From Ligula intestinalis (Eukaryota; Platyhelminthes; Cestoda; Diphyllobothriidea; Diphyllobothriidae): a stretch of 64,000 nucleotides of DNA. Each line of letters opens with the position of its first letter. The stretch's first letter is position 1. The position numbers and the translations under genes are program-made. Under the pieces are notes generated by a model that was not told the DNA's origin, searched no databases, and saw nothing but the letters and a program-made list of their open reading frames with translations. The stretch lies in NCBI GenBank assembly GCA_036362985.1, contig JAYGXS010000003.1, positions 34,389,510-34,453,509 on the forward strand, written 5' to 3'. This document shows, piece after piece, positions 46,501 through 58,900 of this stretch.

Positions 46501-49500
46501 TTTTTTTTCGAGCTTTTTATCCGGGTCTAGGGCCGCGTGAATCTAACGGCTACTAGAAAGACTGCTATTTCAACCGGCCAGAAAACCGCATTTTAAACAA
46601 GACCAGACAGACTTTAGTGACGTCATACGCACTACAACGGCTATTCCAGTTAGACCAACTAATGACATTCTGCCTATGCACTCCACATCAAACTGCCTTT
46701 ATGAGTTTACTGGTAGACGCGAATGCAAATAAACTGGGCGCACGCAAAGGCAGTTGGCAACTCGGTCACCTAAAAATGTGCCGAAATGGCGGAAAATAAG
46801 GTACGTTGGTGTTTAATTACGAAGCACCTAGTTGCCGCTGACCATACGGTGAACCCAATGGTTGCATGTGAGGTCGTACTTCGCTGTAATATGGACAAAA
46901 TATAACTGTGTAAGCATATGGATCACGTGATCCACCTCGGACTGCTGTGGTAAGGATCGATAATGGACGTAACCCACATTCTCTTTTCCGTCTTCTCATT
47001 CTTGCCACCTCCCTCACATGACCGGCTACTGTCCCGCGCGTTATAGTTCTAATCAAGCTTGACAGACTTTCATCGTAAAGTTTACTAGGTTGCATAGATA
47101 ACGTTCCTCTTTCCCCCTCATCATACGCAACGGCATATCAGATCAACATGCTTCATCCTCCTAGGCCGATATTTAATGGGACAGTCTAATTTATAAGGAA
47201 CGACAGTACACAGTTGAATAAGAGGTCACAAAATTCTATGACGCCACTAAATTCTGCGTACTTCATTGCCCATGTCTTTTTTAAAACTCCTCCTGCGAAA
47301 ATAGTGTTTCATTTGGAGTCTCAACAAAACCTCGGATGATGAGGTGATCGATGCGCAGGCACATCCTCACCAACGAATGTCAATCCCTACCAGTTGAGCT
47401 CGGGAGTTTGTGGAGCAAGGATTTACCACCCCTCCCCGCTATTGTTGGTGCTCAATTGACTTCTTCACGAAACATCGTCGACAAAGGGGAAGGCGACCGA
47501 AAGGAACACTCTTGGCTTTGTGACTGTCGTCAGTAGACAATGTCGCGAGTTAGAATGACTCCGGGATTCGAGTCCGAGATCAGATCATACTCGAGTACGA
47601 AAGTGCAAATCGTGATCCACAAGTTCATGCTCGTGCCGTCTCTGATTGGTCACATGAGAGCGAAGGCAGCAGATCTAGCCCAATTCCGCAAAAGAAGAGC
47701 ATCCAAGACAGAAGTAGACAGGACTGCGAAATACACTGAAATTAACGGGAGCGTGAACCATGGCTTATGTGACAGCGCCTTAAACGCAATCACTAATTAA
47801 AACCGAATTAAAGTTTTCGCAGCCGAGAAGTTTAGGTATGACTGACTGACAACAGAAATCGCCATCTCAGTCACTCTAATTTTTGACAGTGTTACTTCTC
47901 GAGAGCTGAATACAGGGCCTGAAAAGCATTTCTCAAAGGACTACTAACCAGATCTTCTTGCTGGGCAGCCGTGGAGAGTACAGATGCGATGGCGGGAGGC
48001 CAATCGGCTGTATTGTCAGTAGTACAACCGGTGATCGGAGGCGGCCTAGACAACAGCTCCCACCAGCTGATGGTGAACGTTTTGGGAACTGACTGCAGGT
48101 TGGGATGAGAGGACACTATCCGACCAGTGGCTGTGAAGACGTCATAGGTCGGAGTTATTCGCAGTTTTGAGGGTGGCTGAAAGAAAAACAAAAACAGGGA
48201 GTTGCACAGCGGGCAATAGGGAAAAACTAGCGTTCCGGTAAATGCAAATGTAGGCGAGACCTGGAAACAGGAACCACCGGTAATAGAGGCGACTTTACGT
48301 TGAACTCCCAAGAATTGACAGTCAACAATAAGGTTTGACTTATCATAAGCGCTGTGGTTAAGGTTTGGGTTAAAGTCAAAGTTAGAGCATGGGAATAAAT
48401 GTCATGAATGGTGGGTCGACCAAGCTCTCTGAGTCTAGCTGCATTCAAAAAAATGATAAACACTCGCGGATTAGATCCTCTCTACAAAATCTGAACCGAT
48501 AAGGGACTACTTATCGGACGAATACCATATTTGAGGTAAATAATTCTGCACTATTATGCGAAACCTTGTTCTAATCCTTCCCCATATGCTTCCGACCTTT
48601 CAGCAACCCACTACCTTATTTTTCACTCCCTTAGTCGACACAACTCAGGCCTATCTTATTCGGATATCAGACTTGGAGAGTTAACATAATAACAAGCTGA
48701 TCAGTAGTAACTGCCACCCCGGGGGTGCATATTCGGTTTCGCGAATAAAGGTGTGGCTCAATCAGGTAGTAGATGGAGACACTGCGTTACTGCACATGAA
48801 GACCCACAAAGTAAGCATTAACATGGCCCCATTTGTTTGACTAAATGTAGCACTGGCTTAGTTAATGTAGCAGTGCCAACGCTCGTGTTTTAGGGCATTG
48901 GGTGGAAGCACAATAGGCGCCGCCACTAAGAAAAAAGAAGTTACGTAGGTCAGTGTAGTGCGAGGGACCTGCTAATAGGGGTTTTATGGATGGGGAATAT
49001 TGGGACGGCGTAAAGAAGCCGATGGAAATGGCCCAAAAGGATGATGCAGCCCTTAGTGCCGTGCTCCGTTCACCTGATTGAATAATCAATTGTCATGGTT
49101 GGGCGTCGTTCAAAAAAAATTGGAATTGGAAACCAATAGCAAAAGCTGGAGGGAAGAAGAAATTGGATGGGCGCAAAAAGAAAATCAACCTTTACCAAAC
49201 GCAGGCCAAATAATAAGGAGGCGAAGGTCACAAAAAAGAAGTGTAAATAGAATGAACGGAGAATAAAACTGAAGCAACGTCTTTATATATAATGCCCCAA
49301 AACCCAACCAAAAACTAAATCTTTAAATTTAATGCCCTTTCTACCACTCACTTCAATTTCGGATAAGCCTTTTACGGTTTATCGAAACCTTCAGTAAAAA
49401 AGTTCACAAAAATGTCTCCCGATACAACGTGTTCGTCAGGCCCAACTCCTATCCTACCTACGGTTAAAATAGCTAATTTAAAGTAACTCCGTTTTTTTCG

Positions 49501-49991
49501 ATCGCTAGAACGCTTATTGAAGATAAATCCAGCAGCAATGTCAAAAGAATTTACCCAGTGGCGGCGCCAATCCGATATTGACAAAAAATAAAGTAATATC
49601 TAGAAAAGAAAATCGGAGTACTCGTACTCGAGGACAACAGGTCGAAAGGCAATAATGCAAGCGAAAAAATTATACTTGCAGATCCACGCACCAACTTGGG
49701 CTGCTGTTCATCTGACGCTACACAGAAGTCGACCAAAGAACGTGAACAGGAGGCCACGAGGGAGGCAAAGGTCTTAGAAAGGAGGCTATTGATCCGACGC
49801 CACTCAATAATGATGCGCGGAAGAGGATGAAGTGGTGCCAGTTGGAGAAGAGCAGCGTTAGTTGTGGGCAGTTGACGCGGCCGAGTGCTGCGAACGCCGA
49901 AACCCAGACGATCTCGACGAGCTCTACGACTGGCTGCTAATTCTGCGGTCAGGCTCGAGAACACAGGGAGACGTAGGCGGGTGTATAGGGC
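37533..49991 (-). CDS. POLQ polymerase domain exons (thumb end, palm, fingers)
   Basis: The exon at 49991-49692 has [13 protein letters not shown]. 48176-47949 has [18 protein letters not shown]. 46036-45866 has motif [17 protein letters not shown], with the metal-binding Asp. 44310-44127 has motif [17 protein letters not shown], with the R/K/Y/G residues. 38338-38106 has GRSRFLAG. 37939-37766 has [19 protein letters not shown] and motif [12 protein letters not shown]. 37682-37533 has [18 protein letters not shown] and a TGA stop. All catalytic residues are present. Compared with human POLQ there is an extra stretch of roughly 40 residues after GRSRFLAG, and the insertion before motif C is much shorter. 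Introns of 83 and 166 bp sit beside a 5.8-kb intron (38339-44126) filled with repeats. Confidence 0.85.
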
Positions 49992-52900
49992 CTTCACAGA
50001 AGGAAGAACATACGTTAAAAGACTCGCGAAATTATTTTAGCGGAGTTTAGCTTTAAAAGGCGTGAATAGCAGCGAACCTTTAGGAAAACAGACAGGCATA
50101 TGAGACCACCGTTTGGTAATTGAATGAAAATGCGTAGACAACTATACTTAGAGTCGATGTAATTTTAACTTATAAATGAGCTGATGTTAATGCGAGTGGG
50201 TATATAAACGACCTGCAGTCAGCAGCCTGCTAATGAATCAATTTAGGCAGCTGACCGCCAGAAGAGTGTTAAATAATCGATTTCAAACGGGTAGAGGGTA
50301 CCTTAATAAGTCAATTAAAAGGGAGACGCATACGTTTGCTTTGGAATTTAGACTTTGAGTCTCCACACCCACTTTTAGAGACTGGAGACTTCTGTGCACA
50401 GTACTTAGTACAAAACGCGTGAACCTGGATCACCAATGTCAGCTATGGATGCAAAACGGACTCACATTCCAACCCACCCTTAGTGATGATTTGTAATAAT
50501 AATAATACTAATTGTATATTTAAGGCCCAGGGTCCTCGTCATTACAAACTTAGTGCTGTGGTATAAAAATGCAAATTTATGGCCCCAATGATGGCAGGTT
50601 TTCAACGTCTTTGAGTAAATAAGTACAAAAAACAGATGGGTGACCGGAAAGTCTATGCGGCCGACTAGGCAGTTTGTAGATATCTAGGCTTCTTGCAACC
50701 GCCTTGAAGTGCAAAGGACGTCTCAACCATAATAACTCAAAGGCGTTAAAGTTGAAGATGTAGCTTATTTGCGCAGCTTGGTTCGTCACCTCCAAACGCA
50801 CAAGTAATGTTCGTGCATCCACGTTTGTAGCTGTTGGCTGGTTCGTCTAACGTACTTGGCCGCGCTGCCGCCGAATGGTACTCAGCAAACAACGGCTGAA
50901 TTCCGGCACCGAAGCAGAGAATCGCTTGGCCGTCTCGCCTGCCACCGAATCATGTCTGTAGACGAATACTACCCCGAGTAGTGCGAGGAACCTAGCCATG
51001 GCCTCAAAGACTCCTCTCATCTACGGGATGTTCCAACATGCTCTCGGTTGTCTTGACCCTTCTTACCGGTATGCAACTACTCTGCTCATGGATACCAACT
51101 GGTCCTGAAGAGCTCCCTTGGGCTCTCGATCTAATCCAGCTTGGCTGCCTACACGCTACAAGACATCTTCTCTCGTCGTTAGAATACCAGTCACAGCTAT
51201 GCTTGTGGTGCTACAAATGAGTTCTATTTTAAATACTTATCGTGTCTTAGTGTTCTCAGTGAAGGCAGTCCTCTTCGCTGCTTCAGCTGCGACTATCTTT
51301 ATTATACCCGGGGATACCACTGAACAGGAATAACTCCGACTAAGGAGCGGTTGCTTCAGACGCCCCAATTTGATTTCGCTGCAATAGAAGTACAAAACAA
51401 TTGAGTCATGTAAAGCTGCTGTTAAGAGGGTCGGAAAAGTAAGGCAGTTCCTCCCTTCCGACTGTAAAGGGGCGGAATGAGAGCAGAGTTTGAGTTTAAT
51501 ATGCCCCGACACCCGACAAAATGTCTGATGATACAAACAAGAGCAACACAGGAGAACGCAAGGGCAGTAAGTTACATTGGCAACTTCACGCGGAGAATCC
51601 AACTGGAATTCGCAGCCAACCAGCCGATGAGCTAGACGCTCGAGCTGAGCAAGGGCCTTCTGTAGTTTACTCTGACAGTCCAGGAGGATGTCCAAGTGGA
51701 GAACTGCAAAATGACGGGGATAAATCGCGGAAAGTGGTAAAAAGAAAGGCAGCTACAGCCAAAACACATCACAAATATAAAAGTAAAAAGTGACGGGAAG
51801 CCGTGAACTGGGTCCTCAGATTTGAAACGAAATTAGAGTGGCCACAGAACCCCGTTACGGGGACAAGCCAGAACAGAGGCGAATAGTAGGCTCCCAGGTA
51901 AATTCAACCACAAGTTCCAACATTTCAGAATTGGAGAGTGAGTCTAAATTAGCAAGAAGTCAAGGAAGTTGCAGAAGGCAAGAGTTTTTCGCGTGGCATA
52001 GGCTGAATAATAGGACATAATACCATTCATTATGGAGAAGTGAGATTCTTTTCAACCAGGAGAAGAAGTACATGCAAGTAGATAGATGTAATAGACAGAA
52101 CTGACTGAAAAGGAAGAGGGCAAGGAATTACAATTTGCTCATGGAAAATTCCTCTGAGTTGTAGTGAAATTCTTTTGTACTGAAAAGATACTTCATAAAT
52201 TTCCACATTACAGTAGTCGCCGGTTATTAAGCCGACGGTTAAAAGGCCCAGCCGCGTATTAACCCAAATCAATTTGGGACGGAATTTTACATAGCAAATA
52301 GCTAATAAGCCCAGTCGCCGGCTACAAAGCCCAGTTTGCCCACAGGATAGAGTGAAATTCTCATCTCTCTGCGTGCGCAACTGGATACATAATTTTGGCC
52401 AGTCTGACGCAAAACAAGATGCCGGATGTGATTTGTTTTCATTTTTCAAGCTAAATTTTGCGACACGTTGTTCGGACGGCAGCGGACATGAGGGGTCAGG
52501 AAGACAAATCCCCAGCATGAGAAAGCCGCACGCGCAGAAGGCTAATGCTAATGGTTGGTTTTCCTGTTGGAAAGTTCGCAATGGAGTCGTGTTCACAAAG
52601 TTGGCTGGAGAAGCCGCTGAAGCCAATCTTTCTGCTGTCGCCAACTTCATCAAAGACGTGCTTCCCAACATTTTGAAAACTTATCATCCCAAAGACATTC
52701 TGAATGCTGACGAAACTGGAATTTATTTTCGAGCTTTACCGTCCGGTACGCAAGTGAAAAAAGACGAAAAATGGCTGCAAATGATATAAAACGGCGAAAG
52801 ACCGCATCAATGCGCTAGTAACTTGTGCCATGGATGGAACAAAAGGTTTTTTGGTCATTGGGAAGTACAAAAACCCCAGGTGCTTCAAAAATGTCAAGGA

Positions 52901-55900
52901 TCTACCTGTACTTTATGATTATTCTGGAATGCATGGATGACGGGGTTGATCTGTTTTTGTTATTACGTAAAATACAGACAAACCGCATTCTTTTCTTGTA
53001 CATAACCAAGTTCTACACATAATACAGTACGTATGTAATGTATAGTGCCTATCCTGCGTTTGCTAATCAAGAACTAGGACTCTCCGGTTACTGCGCCCAC
53101 CGCTTATTAAGCCCAGTTTGGTCTGAGCCCGAGGTGGGCTTAATAACCGCCGAATACTGTATCACAAAAAAAGGCAGATAACGGAGAATACAACGATTAA
53201 CAGTAAGGCTCTTGGCATTATTCGACAGCTCAGTAAGGGCAGACTTACCGAACCCACAAGCCTCCGACTTTGCCAACATGATTGCGATTTCAGTCTCCGT
53301 GTTGAGAAGCGGGTACAGAGGTGTGAGGTTTTCGCAGCGATTTGCCCACCAGGTTGCAATAAGGAAAGCCTGAACAGCAGAATTGGAGACGCAGGACAGG
53401 AGAGAGAAAGAAGGTGGCTGCTGGGTGGCAGTGAAGAGGAGCCTGGGATGACAGTGGTCATCACCACCGAGACTGGGAGAGCATTGGGAGTCGCAACTGC
53501 AGGCAGTGAGCTTACTCCAGTCGCCGAGCTGGGTCACTGGATCTAGACAAAAATTGAAAGGGGCAAAAATAAAAGGGATCTGAGACCAGTAGGCAAAAGT
53601 AAACGTCCATGTAGAACTTGCAACCAACACCACTATCAGAGTATTAAAAATAAGGCTGGTCATTAACCGACATCTCGAAGGCCTTCAAGATATGCGTAAG
53701 TAGGGGGTGTCAATAGAGGGCGTTACGCAAAGCGATGCTGCGAAATTGATTATGAGTGGAAATCAGAATAGACAAGGTCTTCGAAAAGGCTAGTCGTAAC
53801 AACCCGCTTTTACGATAGCATGAAAAATTCGATGGTTTCGCAGGTACTCAACTCGGTCAGAGCACTGAATACCAATAGTTGCACCAAGTTTCCAAATTCA
53901 CAAATCTGACGGTAAGAACTGATTACCAACTAATAAGGGGCTTGTGCTAATCTCATAAGAGTGAAAGGAGAAGTATAAGTAAGAAAAAGAGGAATGATAA
54001 CGAATGCTAATATAGTACACATTTCTCACAATAAATTTGACTTGACTTACATACAAAGAACAAATTTAATGACACCTACCCACAGAGTAACCCAAGGAAA
54101 CAAAGAGTGATAGGAGGTTTCTGCGCAAACCCCCCGGATCAGGTGGCTCGATTATAACTTCACGCAGACTCAATCGGCCACGATCCGGGTCCATCAACCA
54201 ACCACAGAGATTGGGGTCAAGGAGATTAGGGCACTGGAATCCCAACACCTCGGAAGCTACACGAGACCACCATTTGGCATCCCACACCAGGAGTCGGGGA
54301 GCCGGGAAAAGGGCATCACCTTTGTCGTTGAGACCTGTCAGTAGGCGGCGCAAACCATCCACTAGACAGGCCGGACTGGGTCGTTGGGGATTATCTGTGA
54401 AGTCTAGGAAAAAGCAGAGGCAAATGAATGCAATGTAGATATTTTAGAAAAAAGCAAAAATAAATACGTACATTGACTCCCACCGATGGATTACGCGAGG
54501 CGCGCTTTCAAAGTTGACGTTATCATTGCCCGCCTAATTCCGACTATTCAATTTAAGAACAGCGGCGGAAAAAGAAATAAACCTGCGTGCTTGTAGAAGG
54601 GAACAAAAGCAAATATTTCGATTTTTGTGTGTTAGCAGCGCGCAGCGCATCAGCTATATCTCCCCAAAATGCAATCATGTCCTCCTACGACCGCAAGCAA
54701 AGTAAGCCGCTGCACCAAGGTCCTCAAGGCTCTAGCAGGCACATCCTGGGGCTGTGCGAAAGAGACTCTGTCGACTGCTTTCAAGGCGCTGGCCAAGCCG
54801 CACCTCACTTATGCGGCATCAATCTGGTCTCCTACGATGAGCTCTTCCAGCCTCCGCCGCCTCCAGTCAGCCCAAAACGCTGCCCTCCGCACGATCACGG
54901 GTTGCTATAAAATGTCGCCTATAGATCATCTTCATGCGGAGGCTTCTGTTCTACCGGTCGCCAATCACAACACTCTCCTTAGCCAGCAGTTCTGGTGGAG
55001 TTGTTCGCAACCCGGCCATCCCAATCATCACCGTTGCACCGCTCCCGAGCCCTGCCGCAACGTCCGGCCGTCTATTCGAGCACTCCACAAGGAAGCTGTT
55101 GCCTCGTCTCTCGCGGATCTACCTGTTGATAGCTCTGCCACCAAGACAGGCTTCCAGCGTCTCCACCAGAGAGTCGTTGTCGAGGAGAAACGAGGTTACC
55201 GTCCCCCGGTCCTTTTGGGTGGCTATCCGCCTCCGATCGCGGCCTCGGAACGACATCTCCCGAGGGTTACTCGCTGTACTCTGGCGCAGCTACGCAGTGG
55301 CTACTGTATGCTCCTTCGCCAGTACCAGCACCGGCTCGACCCATCCATACCCGACTGCTGTCCCGACTGCGGCGTCTCGCCGCATGACTGCCGTCATCTG
55401 TTCGCCTGCAGTTCTCGGCCAGGCACCCTCCTCACTCCCACGGACCTGTGGCTCAAGCCGGTCGAGGTCGCGGCTTTTCTCCGTCTCCCAACTACACCCA
55501 GTTTGGATTCCGGCGGGGATTCCTGATCCAACTATGGGCTACGACACACACACACACCTTCTTTTGCAAAAGGGACAAATCCGAGGACCGCAACTACAGT
55601 CGGGTCTACATCGCAGGGAGGATATTTGTCAGCATCGTTTGGAATCAAACTGGTGTGTCCCTTAACCGAATTACTCAGATGAGTAATCATCAAACGTCCG
55701 AGCACGAGGTTCGCCGACGCACAGTGATGCGCAGTCTCCAAATACTGCACTGCGTATTATAAAGATGTTCCAATGTACTTTTAGAAACTCATCTCAATTT
55801 GTTGAAGAAAACTATCGTGCATGTATTGGCTCTGGGGTGAACTAATATAGACAGGCGTATTCAAGACGTGTTCACTTCTGCGGGAGAGCCAAATGGTATA

Positions 55901-58900
55901 AAGAAAATGCGAGGACTTTGGTAAAGGCTTCGTGGGTCACGATAAAGGTGTAACAGTACTTGCAGTATCATAAGTTCCGGTGTAGGAGTTTAGCACTGTA
56001 CTCGACGAGTTCTTCTATAGCTATTCATCATTTTAAATTTATACTGACTTCTGCTCTTGGTTCGGACTTTATCAGCCGTCCTATATATCCACTCGTGGAA
56101 TTTAACTTGTGCAGATGGTAATTTGATTTTCAAGCTTGACTTCCAAACATCCATAATCACGGTCTTCAAACAAGAGATCCTAAAAGTTGATGATTACACA
56201 GTAGCTTCGAAGCAGACTAAAGCCGTGTAGTCAAAACATAAAATTAGACGTAAGAGCTAACCAAGTATGCTAGACGATGGGCACACTAAAGAGGAGAATG
56301 TGGCTGCAGAAAAAGAAACTCATTGCAGTCGTATAGTGAAAATTTCGCAGAACCCAACAACAGTCCGGACAGAGCGTGTGCCAGGATGCAGAGAACGGCT
56401 TCAGTCAGTCAGCAGCCCTTGAAAATTCCGTCTAAACTGTACAGGCATCTATGAAACGTTGCAAAATTTTACAGATAACTTTAGTATGCGCAATACATAA
56501 AACTTGCACTGAAACAAGACTGGTAAAGAAGGTGGACAAGGTGCTAAATCATAGAGAGCAAAAAAGTCACCGCATTTGCGCTCGAAAATTTCAGCTGAAT
56601 GTCAACGTTAATGTAAGCAAAACGATTTATTGAAATTGACATAGTGGTATTTAATAATTCTAGCAGCGTTTTTATATGGGGTTTGGGGAAGTATAGCAGA
56701 GATTCAATAGGTAGAGCTCACATAATTTGCCTCCTGCAGGTGGTGAGTACGACTAACATCCCTCAACCGGCACACAGTGCTCACTTGTGGCTCCCCGAAG
56801 CTAGGCTCTACCTAGCTGCCAGGACTCCCGTAACCGCTTCCATCAGCGGGCTACACCAGCCAAGGTTATCCGGTGTTGTGTGTACCCACATCCGATATTT
56901 CTGCTTCGCTTCCCTCCTCCATCCTCCCTGTTATCGTCAAGTCCTACAGATAAGTTGACACCCAGTCTCATAGGCGGAATAAGCTAACCCGAGTCGATCT
57001 TTCACTAAAATAAGCAGTGACGCATAACGAGGTTCGGTAGCTGATTGGGATGTCTACTTAGGGACGGCAGTGCTTACACCATCGTGGAGGAGGGGTTATA
57101 AAGATTGCACTAAACAAGTGCCGAGATCACGTCATCTGCACGCCGATAGTGGTCGAAATAAGCAAACAACCTCTATTCCAATTTACCCTGCCTAACCACA
57201 CAGACTGCTAAATTGGATCCATGAGCCTATGGCTATAAGAAACGTGTGTCTCATCGAGAATTCATTGCATAAATTGTGTTGTCGCCTAAAAGCTGCAAGC
57301 TTTCCTGAGGTTTCCGTTTGTAGAAAGATTTTCGTAACTTGCGTTTGTTTCAAAGCTCTTTATTAACCGCAGTCGTTAGTCATTTGGTTCTGCTTTCACT
57401 TGAATTTTCTTCGAGGATTCAATTAAGTTTTATAAAGTTGATTCAAAGGTTCCCAAGCATTAACTGAAATCGCCTCGTAACAGTTCCGTTCATAGTGTGT
57501 AAAATGACCAAATTCACTGCCGTAAAATGCCTTCCCGCGGATATTTCGTGACGACTTTGGTGAATTTCTGATAAGAAGCTAAATATACGTTCCACTCCGT
57601 TGAATCTGCGCACGTCTTTTTTATTTATTTACAGAAGTAGCGGAGTAGCGGTAAAAAAACAATCAACATAATAGGCGATTGAAATTAGAGAAAAGTCTAT
57701 CTCAAGACGCATTAGTTGTGTGTGCAAAGGGTTTATAGAAAAACTAACCAGGGCAAAGGATTTAATTTGAGGTAAAATCTACAAATGTTTATTATCGAGG
57801 CCACGGTTATCAATACACAGGCACGCTTTATAGAGGATCCAATACCCACAAGCGTCATAGTTTGACTTTAGGGAACAAATTGCAAAATAACTGTTTCCTG
57901 TTAGTTCCATATCAACATTCAACTTGAATACTCGACGAGAATATGGGAATCATTTTTAGATTTTCAAACAAAGAACAGTCTCCAGCACAAGTACAGCAAA
58001 AGACGTTAATTTGGTCGCTCAGCAGAACATCAGAATAAACAAATCGCCGCATTAAGGTTGTGGATGAATTACAAACAAGCACATACCTGGATCAGACGAC
58101 CCCTGTATGCCACAGAGAGGGATCCAAAACACCACACGGGGATGCAAGCAGGGTGAGGTGACAGAGACTCCCTGCATTCGGAGGCAGGAGTTTCCACTGC
58201 TACCGCCACCGGTTCGCCAACGACCCGCCGGTCCTCCGTGCCAGAGGAAATCGCGACTAGCACTGCTGCCGCTGCAAGATCCGGCCAGATGCCAAGCAGG
58301 CTGAAGACTCATCCACGCGCCTTGTTTGGCACCACTGACGGCTTCGATAGCCTCGGCCAGGAAGGTTTCCCACAGTTTCTGGTCGCTGCCAACGTCCACG
58401 ATTGACAGGATGGGTTCCTGTTTTGTCGTCGCGGCGGAGGAGGAGGACATATGAACAGGGGTCTGTGTTGCTAAAAAGTATAAGTAAAAACAGAAAATTA
58501 AAACTGACGATACCTAACAGGAAACAAGAAAAGTAACTTGAAAAAAAAGGTTAACTTCACCAGTTTATCTTGATCTATAAAATTCAAGGCATAATTTTCT
58601 CCGTTGCGATCTAAAGCTGGATCTTCAGGAAACAAGCCCGACATAAGTAATGGATAAAACAATATGCGGATTAAACTGTAGATGACTGGCTTAGGAGTGG
58701 ACATGCTTTCTATTCAGGAATACATGAACTACGAATGGAGCCGTTAATAGGATGCTTACCTTCCGTCAAAGTTGCATCGACCCTTCCGAACACCACGAAT
58801 ACACGATCACGATCAACACCTACGTGGTCATTGTCTTAGGAAGAGCCGTAACTGAAAGCTGAATAAACCACCTAGACTTATACTTTCCATGCTATTTGAT

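Noticed and set aside
37533..49991. DNA polymerase nu (POLN) instead of theta
   Set aside because: The EWRRI block, the long insert before motif A and the exonuclease-like exons match theta better. The presence of the helicase half outside the window would settle it.
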